From: Palsa-851 sp035534435
GTDB lineage: Bacteria; Chloroflexota; Dormibacteria; Aeolococcales; Aeolococcaceae
Length of the DNA: 50,038 bases
Reading direction: 5' to 3'
Assembly: GCA_035534435.1 (NCBI GenBank)
Contig: DATLRX010000031.1
Coordinates: 1-50,038, forward strand
Made by a program: the position numbers and the translations under genes. Shown in pieces: positions 23,816 through 30,743 of this stretch. Position 1 is the stretch's first letter; the number at the start of each line of letters is the position of its first letter. The notes beneath the pieces were generated by a model that ran no database searches, was not told the DNA's origin, and worked only from the letters and a program-made list of their open reading frames with translations.

Positions 23816-24565
23816 TCAGATGCCGACGAGGCGGGGCCACGCCAGGCCGGCGATCACTCCCGCCGCGAACAATGCGTAACGGAACAGCCAGGTGACCATG
23901 CCGCCCTCGCGATCAGCCACCTGTCGCGGCGCGAAGATGAGCATCACGTAGAACACGCCGGAGAACGCGATCAGGAAACCGCCGGCCGCCAACGCGGTGG
24001 AGGAGTTGGCGATCCCCGCCGCGGGCGTCGCGCTGCCGGGCTCGCCGGTGATCGCTGCGATGAACGTCCAGAACAGCGCGCCGGAGACGAGCACGAAGGG
24101 AGTCACGAGCGCGCGGCGTATCGGTGTCGCCAGGGGTGGGGCAGCGAAATGCACCACGAGCATCACGACAACGGCGGCGATGACGAGGAAGGCGCCGACA
24201 CCTGAAGGGAGGTCCAGCGCGGTGAAGCCGCTGATCGAGACCAGCAGGATCGCCCCGACCAGGGGGCCGGCTGCGCCGCCGGTGATGATCGATCTTCCGC
24301 GTGCGACCGCGTCGGCTGGGGAACGCCGTGCTGCGAGACAGATGAGCGCGCCGGCGACGGCGACGATCCGGAGCACGCCGAGCAGCGGCGCACCCGCGTC
24401 GAATGGTCCGACACCGCCCTGCGCGCGGAACAGGAGCGGTGTCGCAATCGCAACCCACGCGGCGAGAAGCCAGTCCTCGGTGACGAGCAGCGCCGCGATC
24501 CGTCGCGTCGTCGACATGGGCGCGACCGGTGGCGCCTCGCTCAACGGCGGAGGATCACTCGACAT
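23816..24565 (-). CDS. Integral membrane protein, unknown function
   Basis: A 249-residue protein with a ~20-residue polar N-terminus and about seven hydrophobic segments between residues 28 and 245. No transport or enzyme motif is recognised. It converges on the MFS gene with only a 6-base gap and is divergent from the repeat-protein gene at 24633. M17 is an alternative start. Confidence 0.75.
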   Translation of the reverse strand: MSSDPPPLSEAPPVAPMSTTRRIAALLVTEDWLLAAWVAIATPLLFRAQGGVGPFDAGAPLLGVLRIVAVAGALICLAARRSPADAVARGRSIITGGAAGPLVGAILLVSISGFTALDLPSGVGAFLVIAAVVVMLVVHFAAPPLATPIRRALVTPFVLVSGALFWTFIAAITGEPGSATPAAGIANSSTALAAGGFLIAFSGVFYVMLIFAPRQVADREGGMVTWLFRYALFAAGVIAGLAWPRLVGI

Positions 24566-24595
24566 CGCGCTGGTGATTCTCGCCGAACGCCGGGG

Positions 24596-24623
24596 TTGCC
24601 TTCCGCGCCAGGTGACCTAGACT
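24596..24623 (+). promoter_or_regulatory. Promoter of the 12-residue-repeat protein gene
   Basis: TTGCCT (24596-24601), a 16-bp spacer and TAGACT (24618-24623) lie nine bases before the ATG, predicting a leaderless or near-leaderless mRNA. This supports the plus-strand reading of the repeat gene. Confidence 0.6.
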
Positions 24624-24632
24624 GGCTCGGTC

Positions 24633-25193
24633 ATGCAGTTCCCGGCAAAGCGTGTGGCGATCGGCGCCGGTTTCGTCGTCCTCGCGGCCACCGCCGCTGC
24701 GCGCGTCGTCGCCATGCGTCAGGAGCTGGCCCACGATGGAGAGGAGTGGGACAGCGTCGCTGGGTCGGTGAAGACCCGGTCGAGCGCGGCGGTCGCGGGC
24801 AGCGTGCTCACGGTCGAAAGCAGCGCCGTCGCCGGCAGCGTCGCGACGCGGCGCTCGACCGCGGTCGCGGGCTCGGCTGTGACCACCGACTCCGCTGCAG
24901 TCGCCGGGTCGACGCTGACGACGGCGTCCGCCGCCGTTGCCGGCAGCGCCGCAACCTCATTGAGCGTCGCCGTCGCAGGCAGCGCGCTGACCGCGGCGAG
25001 CGCCGGCGTGAGCGGAAGTGTCGCGACCATCCTCAGTGCTGCAATCCGTCGCTGCGTCCTGACGGTCGCGTGTCTGCGCTGCACGCGGTGCATCGCGTGC
25101 GCCGCATGCACCGACTGTGTCGGCTGCATCGGCTGCGTGGGATGCACCGGGCTCCGCGGCGCAGTGGGCAGGGTTGGGGTCAGCGCCCGGTAA
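24633..25193 (+). CDS. Membrane-anchored 12-residue-repeat protein with Cys-ladder C-terminus
   Basis: A 186-residue protein of no family known to me. Residues ~7-24 are a hydrophobic signal anchor, so the rest is probably outside the membrane. Residues 40-135 are eight tandem 12-residue units of the form xxVAGSxxTxxS. Residues 136-171 continue the same period, but positions 3, 6, 9 and 12 become Cys, giving ten cysteines (141, 147, then every third residue from 150 to 171). This fits a small beta-solenoid with stacked Ser/Thr faces capped by stacked Cys, comparable in period to the 12-residue insect antifreeze beta-helix. VAGS is spelled with many synonymous codons, including both AGC and TCG for Ser, which shows that this strand and frame are under selection. 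It overlaps the ilvD 3' end by 14 bases. Confidence 0.75.
   Translation: MQFPAKRVAIGAGFVVLAATAAARVVAMRQELAHDGEEWDSVAGSVKTRSSAAVAGSVLTVESSAVAGSVATRRSTAVAGSAVTTDSAAVAGSTLTTASAAVAGSAATSLSVAVAGSALTAASAGVSGSVATILSAAIRRCVLTVACLRCTRCIACAACTDCVGCIGCVGCTGLRGAVGRVGVSAR
24750..25145 (+). repeat. Eleven tandem 36-bp (12-codon) units
   Basis: Eight units encode xxVAGSxxTxxS (24750-25037), and three derived units carry Cys at the repeated small-residue positions (25038-25145). The DNA units have diverged mostly at synonymous sites, so this is an old protein repeat rather than a recent DNA tandem expansion. Confidence 0.8.
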
Positions 25194-26859
25194 CAGCGCC
25201 CCGGCTGGCGTTCGACACCGTGGCCGCGTACTTCGCGAACACGCCCGTCGCGTAGCGCGGCTGCGGTGGGGTCCATTCGCCGAGGCGCCGGGTGATCTCC
25301 GCATCGTCGAGCTCGAGGTCGACCCGCCGCGCCACAACGTCGATGGTGATGATGTCTCCGTCGCGTACCGCCGCAAGCACGCCGCCGAGCGCGGCCTCGG
25401 GCGCCATGTGGGCCACCATGAAACCGTGGGTCGCGCCTGAGAAGCGCCCGTCGGTGATGAGCGCGACCGTGTCGCTCAATCCCGCGCCGACGATCGCACC
25501 CGTGACCCCCAGCATCTCTCGCATACCGGGCCCGCCGACCGGACCCTCGTAGCGAATCACGACGACATCGCCGGCCTGGATCTTCCCGTCGCGGACCGCG
25601 GCGAAGGCGTCCTCCTCCGAGTCGAAGACCCGGGCGGGCCCACGGTGCGATTCCCGGTCGTTCCCGGCGAGCTTCGCCACACAGCCGTCGGCCGCGAGGT
25701 TGCCGCGGAGCACCGCGATGCCGCCGTGCGCCCGCAGAGGATCGCTCGATTCTCTGAACACCTCCTGCCCGGGCGTCGCGACGGCCGCCTCGGCGACCTC
25801 GGCCAGGGTCCGTCCGTCCACGGTGCGCGCGTCGCCGTGGAGCAGGCCGAGTGAGAGCAGGCGTTGCATGAGCACCCCGAGCCCGCCCGCGGCGAACACG
25901 TCGGTCGCCACGAAGCGCCCTGCCGGCCGGAGGTCGGCGAGGATCGGGGTGCGAGCGCAGATGGCGTCCATCTCGTCGATGGTCAGGGGTACCTCCGCCT
26001 CGGCGGCGATGGCGAGCAGATGCAGCACGGCGTTCGTGGAGCCGCCGCTGGCCGAGAAGGAGGCGACGGCATTCTCGACCGCGGCGCGAGTCACGATCGT
26101 CCGGGCGCTGACCCCCTGCTCGACGAGCCGGACGGCGAGACGCCCCGCCGCCTCGGCGACCGCGGGCTTGTCGGGATGCGTCGCGGGCACCGCGTTGGCG
26201 CCCGGAGGCGAGATCCCGAGGAACTCGAGCGCGTTGCTCATCGTGTTCGCGGTGTACTGGCCTCCACAGGCGCCGGCGCCCGGGCACGCGTGCTCCTCGA
26301 CCGCACGGAGCTCGGTCGCGTCGATCCGGCCCGCGTTGTAGGCGCCGACGGCCTCGAAGACGTCCTGGACGGTGAGGTCGCGGTCGTGCAGCCGCCCGGG
26401 CTGGATCGTCCCGCCGTAGAGGACGAGGCCGGGGAGATCCATCCTGCACAGCGCCATCGCGGCTGCCGGAATGGTCTTGTCACATCCGACGATGAGGACG
26501 AGACCGTCGAAGCTGTGTCCGCGCGTCACCAGCTCGATCGAGTCGGCGATGACCTCGCGAGACACGAGCGACGCCTTCATCCCCTGTGTCCCCATGGTCA
26601 CGCCGTCACTCACGGCGATCGTGTTGAACTCCATCGGCGTGCCACCTGCCGCGCGGACTCCGGCCTTCACACGTTCGGCCAGCGCTCGATGATTCCAGTT
26701 GCACGGCATCGTCTCGATCCAGCAGTGACCGACACCGATGATCGGTCGCTCGAGGTCCTCGCGACTGAATCCGATCGCGCGGAGCATCGCGCGCGCGGGC
26801 GCGCGATCCGGTCCGTGCAGCATCACGGCGCTGCGTCGATTCGCGCTCGCGTCACTCAT
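25180..26859 (-). CDS. ilvD: Dihydroxy-acid dehydratase
   Basis: A 559-residue Fe-S dehydratase that makes the 2-oxo acid precursors of valine and isoleucine. Signatures are VGCDKTIPAAAMAL with the cluster Cys, EEHACPGAGACGGQYTANTMSNALEFLG with further Cys ligands, and ITDGRFSGATHGFMVAHMAPEAA near the C-terminus. The start at 26859 is chosen because TATGCT lies seven bases upstream; the in-frame ATG at 26871 would overlap that box. The gene is divergent from the ilvBNC-leuACDB-cimA operon, with 80 bases between the starts of ilvD and the leader peptide, so shared control is likely. No attenuator is seen on the ilvD side. Confidence 0.97.
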   Translation of the reverse strand: MSDASANRRSAVMLHGPDRAPARAMLRAIGFSREDLERPIIGVGHCWIETMPCNWNHRALAERVKAGVRAAGGTPMEFNTIAVSDGVTMGTQGMKASLVSREVIADSIELVTRGHSFDGLVLIVGCDKTIPAAAMALCRMDLPGLVLYGGTIQPGRLHDRDLTVQDVFEAVGAYNAGRIDATELRAVEEHACPGAGACGGQYTANTMSNALEFLGISPPGANAVPATHPDKPAVAEAAGRLAVRLVEQGVSARTIVTRAAVENAVASFSASGGSTNAVLHLLAIAAEAEVPLTIDEMDAICARTPILADLRPAGRFVATDVFAAGGLGVLMQRLLSLGLLHGDARTVDGRTLAEVAEAAVATPGQEVFRESSDPLRAHGGIAVLRGNLAADGCVAKLAGNDRESHRGPARVFDSEEDAFAAVRDGKIQAGDVVVIRYEGPVGGPGMREMLGVTGAIVGAGLSDTVALITDGRFSGATHGFMVAHMAPEAALGGVLAAVRDGDIITIDVVARRVDLELDDAEITRRLGEWTPPQPRYATGVFAKYAATVSNASRGAVTGR

Positions 26860-26898
26860 GCGCGGAAGCATACGGTGCGGCCGTCACAACTCCGTGTG

Positions 26899-26928
26899 TT
26901 GACGCGATGAACGGTCAGGCCGTATCCT
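26899..26928 (+). promoter_or_regulatory. Promoter of the branched-chain amino-acid operon
   Basis: TTGACG (26899-26904), an 18-bp spacer and TATCCT (26923-26928) are followed 10 bases later by the ATG of the leader peptide. The leader mRNA should therefore begin at or just before the leader ORF. Confidence 0.75.
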
Positions 26929-26938
26929 TCGCGGCACT

Positions 26939-27031
26939 ATGTCGTTCGCGTCCGTCCTGGTTCTGCTGGTTGGCCTGCTCCTGATTAGGAGCGGGGCCAT
27001 CAGGCTTCAGACCAGGCGCGTGCGCAGGTAA
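26939..27031 (+). CDS. Leader peptide of the ilv-leu operon (attenuator peptide)
   Basis: A 30-residue peptide whose residues 6-16 read VLVLLVGLLLI. It has four Val, seven Leu and two Ile in total, all end products of the downstream pathways. Such runs make ribosomes stall when the charged tRNAs are scarce, as in the E. coli ilv and leu leaders and the Corynebacterium ilvB leader. Its 3' half lies inside RNA that can pair in two alternative ways, and a T-tailed terminator follows 25 bases after its stop. It is unlikely to have a function as a protein. Confidence 0.88.
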   Translation: MSFASVLVLLVGLLLIRSGAIRLQTRRVRR

Positions 27032-27088
27032 ACCCAGCACCAGCCGGAAAGAAGCAAAAGGCCCCCTCCCACGAGGGGGCCTTTTTTT
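26971..27088 (+). promoter_or_regulatory. Transcription attenuator with alternative hairpins
   Basis: Segment 1 (26971-26982, TGGCCTGCTCCT) pairs with segment 2 (26987-26999, AGGAGCGGGGCCA): six perfect inner pairs and six outer pairs with one bulge. Segment 2 can instead pair with segment 3 (27060-27069, GGCCCCCTCC) through GGGGCC and GGAG with one bulged C. That blocks the segment 3:4 terminator. A ribosome stalled on the Val/Leu/Ile codons (26954-26986) would cover segment 1 and free segment 2, giving read-through into ilvB. This is the classic four-segment design. Confidence 0.85.
27056..27088 (+). terminator. Rho-independent terminator of the ilv leader
   Basis: GGCCCCCTC (27060-27068) and GAGGGGGCC (27073-27081) form a perfect 9-bp stem with loop CCAC. 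It is extended by AA/TT pairs and followed by seven T (27082-27088). It is the conditional stop of the attenuator. Confidence 0.92.
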
Positions 27089-27120
27089 GTTCTCCGGCAT
27101 CACCACAAGGAGGCATCGTC

Positions 27121-27321
27121 ATGGCCGGATCGGGACAGGCACCAACTCCCTACGACGGGATGGGGACACCGACACGCATGGACATGCGAGCGCAGGAGGA
27201 CGGGACGCCCGCCGAGCGCTTCGACGCTGTGCGCGCGGAGCGACACGCACCGGGCGCGACGCGCTCCCACGACGAAAGCGACGACTTCGTGCGCAGATCG
27301 CTCAGCCGCTACTACCAGTGA
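27121..27321 (+). CDS. 66-residue small protein between the attenuator and ilvB
   Basis: The ATG is preceded by AAGGAGG with seven-base spacing, the best ribosome site in the neighbourhood. The product is hydrophilic, with many charged residues and two Met-rich spots (YDGMGTPTRMDMRAQEDG), no membrane segment, and a C-terminal basic/aromatic end (DDFVRRSLSRYYQ). Its stop overlaps the GTG start of ilvB (GTGA, 27318-27321), so ilvB translation depends on it. I know no family. It may be a coupling cistron that loads ribosomes onto ilvB, or a small regulatory partner of acetolactate synthase. Confidence 0.7.
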   Translation: MAGSGQAPTPYDGMGTPTRMDMRAQEDGTPAERFDAVRAERHAPGATRSHDESDDFVRRSLSRYYQ

Positions 27322-29081
27322 TCAGCGCCCGAACGGATCGTCGCTCGGGGGCGGTCTCGGCCGCAGCGGCGCTGCTGGACGGCGCGACGGAGCCCGCGCG
27401 CCTGCTCACCGGCGCCCAGGTCGCCCTCGAGTCGCTCATCCGCGAGGGTGTCGACACGATCTTCGGGTACCCGGGCGGGGCCAACCTCTGGCTGTACCGC
27501 TACCTGCCCGACTACCCGGAGCTGCATCACATCCTGGTCCGCCACGAACAGGGTGGCGCGCATGCCGCGGACGGGTACGCGCGCAGCAAGCGTGGTTCGG
27601 TCGGCGTGGTCTTCGCGACGAGCGGCCCCGGCGCGCTCAACCTCGTGACGGGACTCGCAACCGCGTACATGGACTCGGTTCCGTTGGTTGCGATCACCGG
27701 TCAGGTCCCGAGCACCGCCATCGGAACCGACAGCTTCCAGGAGTCGGACGTCATCGGCTCGACGATGTCGGTCGTGAAGCACTCCTACCTGATCACCAGA
27801 GCTGAGGACATCGCCCCAACCATCAAGGAGGCATTCCACGTCGCGCGGACCGGCCGGCCCGGACCCGTGCTCATCGACTTCCCGAAGGACCTCCAGGCGG
27901 CCACGACCCCGTTCAACTACCCCGACGGCCCGGTGCGCCGGCGGTCGTATCCCGCGCCGCCGCTGCCTGATCCGGCGAAGCTGCGGCGCGTCGCCCACCT
28001 CATCGAGGGCGCCAGGCGACCGGTGATCCTCGCCGGCCGCGGCGTCCTCATCGCCGGCGCCGAGCAGGAATTGCTCGAGCTCGCACATCAGGCGCACATC
28101 CCGGTCGGCTGGACGCTGCTCGGCACGGGCGCGTTCCCGGCCACCGATCCGATGGCGCTGCAGATGGTCGGCTTCATGGGCGCGGGGTTCACGAACAAGG
28201 CGGTCTGCGAGGCCGACGTGCTGATCATGATCGGGATGCGGTGCGACGACCGCGTCACCACGCGCCTCGACTCGTTCGCGCCACGCGTGGAGCACCTCGT
28301 TCACATCGATATCGACCCGGCGGAGATCGGCAAGAACGTCATCCCGCACGTGAGCGTGGTCGCCGACGCGAAGGTCGCGCTTCGTGAGCTGAACCTGCTG
28401 GTGGAGCCGAAGCGCGAGCACGAGTGGCTGACGCAGATCGACCAGTGGAAGGAAGAGCACCCCGTGCGATACACCAACCACAACGGGCTCCTGCAACCGC
28501 AGGAGGTGCTCGAGGCGATGTACGCGCGTTGCGAGGACGAGGCCATCGTGCTCGCCGACGTGGGACAGAACCAGATATGGGCCGCGCTCTGGTTCAGCTA
28601 CAACAAGCCGGGACTGTTCCTCAACTCCGGCGGCACCGGGACCATGGGCTACGCGTTCCCCGCATCGATGGGCGCAAAGCTCGCCAACCCTGACAGGACC
28701 GTGTTCTGCGTCACGGGCGAGGGCGGCTTCGTGATGAACATGCAGGAGATGTCGACGATGGTCGAGAACAACATCGACGTCAACGTCATCATCCTCAACA
28801 ACTCCTCGCTGGGCATGGTGCGGCAGTTCCAGGACGACTTCTACGACGGTGTTCGCTCCGCGGTCGACCTGACGTTCACGCCCGATTTCGTCAAGCTCGG
28901 TGACGCCTTCGGCATGAAGGCGATGTCCACGGATCGCCTCGAGGACGTGCCACGCATGCTCGATGAGGCGATCGCGCACAAGGGTCCGGTGCTGCTCAAC
29001 TTCAACATCGACCCCGACGCCAACGTGTATCCCATCGTGCCCCTCGGCATGGGCATGCTCGACTTCGTCGAGGCCAGCTGA
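27318..29081 (+). CDS. ilvB: Acetolactate synthase, large (catalytic) subunit
   Basis: A 587-residue TPP enzyme that condenses two pyruvates, or pyruvate and 2-oxobutyrate. The GTG start overlaps the stop of the small upstream gene. The N-terminal domain has FGYPGGANLW and the catalytic Glu in RHEQGGAHAADGYAR. A middle FAD/ADP-binding domain follows, then the C-terminal TPP domain with GEGGFVMN ... VIILNNSSLGMV. The usual GDG of the TPP motif reads GEG here. The protein ends one base into ilvN. The longer open frame upstream of 27318 overlaps the small ORF and terminator and is not coding. Confidence 0.95.
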   Translation: MISARTDRRSGAVSAAAALLDGATEPARLLTGAQVALESLIREGVDTIFGYPGGANLWLYRYLPDYPELHHILVRHEQGGAHAADGYARSKRGSVGVVFATSGPGALNLVTGLATAYMDSVPLVAITGQVPSTAIGTDSFQESDVIGSTMSVVKHSYLITRAEDIAPTIKEAFHVARTGRPGPVLIDFPKDLQAATTPFNYPDGPVRRRSYPAPPLPDPAKLRRVAHLIEGARRPVILAGRGVLIAGAEQELLELAHQAHIPVGWTLLGTGAFPATDPMALQMVGFMGAGFTNKAVCEADVLIMIGMRCDDRVTTRLDSFAPRVEHLVHIDIDPAEIGKNVIPHVSVVADAKVALRELNLLVEPKREHEWLTQIDQWKEEHPVRYTNHNGLLQPQEVLEAMYARCEDEAIVLADVGQNQIWAALWFSYNKPGLFLNSGGTGTMGYAFPASMGAKLANPDRTVFCVTGEGGFVMNMQEMSTMVENNIDVNVIILNNSSLGMVRQFQDDFYDGVRSAVDLTFTPDFVKLGDAFGMKAMSTDRLEDVPRMLDEAIAHKGPVLLNFNIDPDANVYPIVPLGMGMLDFVEAS

Positions 29082-29662
29082 TGAGTCAGAGCCGCCTGCT
29101 CTCGGTCCTCGTCGACAACAAGCCGGGCGTGCTCCAGCGTGTCGCGTCGATGATCCGGCGGCGTGGATTCAACATCGACTCCCTGTCGGTGGGGCCGACC
29201 GACGACGACTCGGTCTCGCGCATGACGATCACCGTGCACGTCGGCCGCCAGCAGGCGGAACAGGCCACCAAGCAGCTGGCGAAGCTGATCGACGTGATCA
29301 CCATCGACGACATCACCGGCCTGCGCAACGTCGCGCATGAGCTCGTGCTGGTCAGGATGCACGCTCCCCCCGGCGAGCGCACCGAGATCCTCAACCTGGT
29401 CGACATCTTCCGCGGCAGGATCGTCGATGTCGCCGCCAGCTCGGTGATCATCGAGGTCACGGGCAGCGCCGAGAAGATCGACAACTTCATCGAGTTGATG
29501 CGTCCGTACGGCATCAAGGAACTGGCGCGCAGCGGTGTCGTCGCGCTCGTTCGCGGCGATCAGGCCCGCATCCGGATCATGGATTTCGCCGTCGACGGCG
29601 ACGACCAGCCGGCCGCATCGAACGTGCCCGGCGCGGCGGGCGATACCACAGGCACCGTGTGA
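29081..29662 (+). CDS. ilvN: Acetolactate synthase, small (regulatory) subunit
   Basis: A 193-residue regulatory subunit. Residues 1-80 are an ACT domain (LLSVLVDNKPGVLQRVASMIRRRGFNIDSLSVG) that binds valine for feedback inhibition. Residues ~85-165 are the second, IlvH-type domain (ELVLVRMHAP...LVDIFRGRIVDV...SAEKIDNFIELMRPYGIKELARSG). It is ~25 residues longer than usual because of a polar C-terminal tail. The ATG overlaps the ilvB stop by one base (TGATG). Confidence 0.96.
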   Translation: MSQSRLLSVLVDNKPGVLQRVASMIRRRGFNIDSLSVGPTDDDSVSRMTITVHVGRQQAEQATKQLAKLIDVITIDDITGLRNVAHELVLVRMHAPPGERTEILNLVDIFRGRIVDVAASSVIIEVTGSAEKIDNFIELMRPYGIKELARSGVVALVRGDQARIRIMDFAVDGDDQPAASNVPGAAGDTTGTV

Positions 29663-29687
29663 AGCACCCCAGAGGAGGCGACCTTTC

Positions 29688-30743
29688 ATGACCGCTCGGA
29701 TGTACTACGACGTCGACGCGGACCCGGCGGCGCTTGCCGGCCGGCGCATCGCCGTGCTCGGCTACGGTTCGCAGGGCCACGCGCATGCGCTCAACCTGCG
29801 CGACTCCGGTCAGGACGTGCGCGTGGGTCTCCCCGCGGCAAGTCGCAGTCGCGCCGCCGCCGTGGCCGAGGGCCTGCGAGTGCTCACACCTGAGGAGGCG
29901 TGTGCCGAGGCCGAGGTCATCATGGTGCTCACGCCGGACACCGGACAGCGCGCGCTCTACGACAGCGCGATCCTGCCGAGCCTCGAGCCCGGCAACATGC
30001 TGATGTTCGCGCACGGGTTCAACATTCGCTATTCGCTCATCCATCCCCCCGAGGGTGTCGACGTGAGCATGGTCGCGCCCAAGGGGCCGGGACACCTGGT
30101 GCGGAGCACCTACGTCGCGGGCCAGGGCGTGCCGTGCCTGTTCGCAGTACACCAGGACGCGACAGGGAAGGCGCGCGGGCGCACCCTGACGTACGCACGC
30201 GGCATCGGCGGTACACGCGCGGGAGTCCTCGAGACGACGTTCGCCGAGGAGACAGAGACCGATCTGTTCGGTGAGCAGGCGGTGCTGTGCGGCGGCATCA
30301 CCTCGCTCGTCAAAGCCGGGTTCGACACGCTGACCGAGGCCGGATACCAGCCTGAACTCGCGTATTTCGAGGTCATGCACGAGCTGAAGCTGATCGTCGA
30401 CCTGATGTACCAAGGCGGATTGTCCTGGATGCGCTACTCGGTCAGCGAGACCGCCGAGTACGGTGACTACGTGAGCGGCCCGAAGGTCGTCGACGAGCGC
30501 ACCCGGGCAACCATGCGCAAGCTGCTCACCGATATCCAGGACGGAACGTTCGCGAAGCGCTGGATCGAGGAGAACGAGGCGGGCCGTCCGAACTTCGTCG
30601 AGTATCGCGACGAGGAGATGCACCTGCCCATCGAGCGGGTCGGCGCGGAGTTGCGCTCGAAGATGGGATGGTTGGACGCGAAGACCGCGCCCGGCATGGA
30701 CGAGGTGCTGAACGGCGCACCTGCGGCGGAGGCGACGGCATGA
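29688..30743 (+). CDS. ilvC: Ketol-acid reductoisomerase
   Basis: A 351-residue class I enzyme. The Rossmann motif is GYGSQGHAHALNLRDSG. VAPKGPGHLVRSTYVAGQGVPCLF and the metal-binding helices (FGEQAVLCGG, LAYFEVMHELKLIVDLMY, YGDYVSGP) follow. It isomerises and reduces acetolactate and acetohydroxybutyrate using NADPH. The ATG has AGAGGAGG 10 bases upstream, and the 25-base gap from ilvN is the only real gap in the operon after ilvB. It ends in a four-base overlap with leuA. Confidence 0.97.
   Translation: MTARMYYDVDADPAALAGRRIAVLGYGSQGHAHALNLRDSGQDVRVGLPAASRSRAAAVAEGLRVLTPEEACAEAEVIMVLTPDTGQRALYDSAILPSLEPGNMLMFAHGFNIRYSLIHPPEGVDVSMVAPKGPGHLVRSTYVAGQGVPCLFAVHQDATGKARGRTLTYARGIGGTRAGVLETTFAEETETDLFGEQAVLCGGITSLVKAGFDTLTEAGYQPELAYFEVMHELKLIVDLMYQGGLSWMRYSVSETAEYGDYVSGPKVVDERTRATMRKLLTDIQDGTFAKRWIEENEAGRPNFVEYRDEEMHLPIERVGAELRSKMGWLDAKTAPGMDEVLNGAPAAEATA

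Noticed and set aside
24719..26449. A 576-codon minus-strand open frame with its own periodic C-terminus (LPATA repeats)
   Set aside because: Most of it is ilvD read in the wrong frame. Its periodic end is the reverse of the plus-strand 12-codon repeat, whose synonymous codon changes, promoter and signal anchor support the plus strand.
26939..27088. T-box or other riboswitch upstream of ilvB
   Set aside because: No T-box bulge sequence or specifier loop is present. The leader peptide and alternative hairpins explain the region.
27087..27317. A 77-residue N-terminal extension of ilvB
   Set aside because: It would begin in the attenuator T-run and overlap the well-supported small ORF. It is Arg-rich, unlike IlvB, and the GTG at 27318 gives the usual length.
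27312..28979. A 555-codon minus-strand frame opposite ilvB
   Set aside because: Antisense shadow of a strongly conserved gene; no start signals and no recognisable domain.
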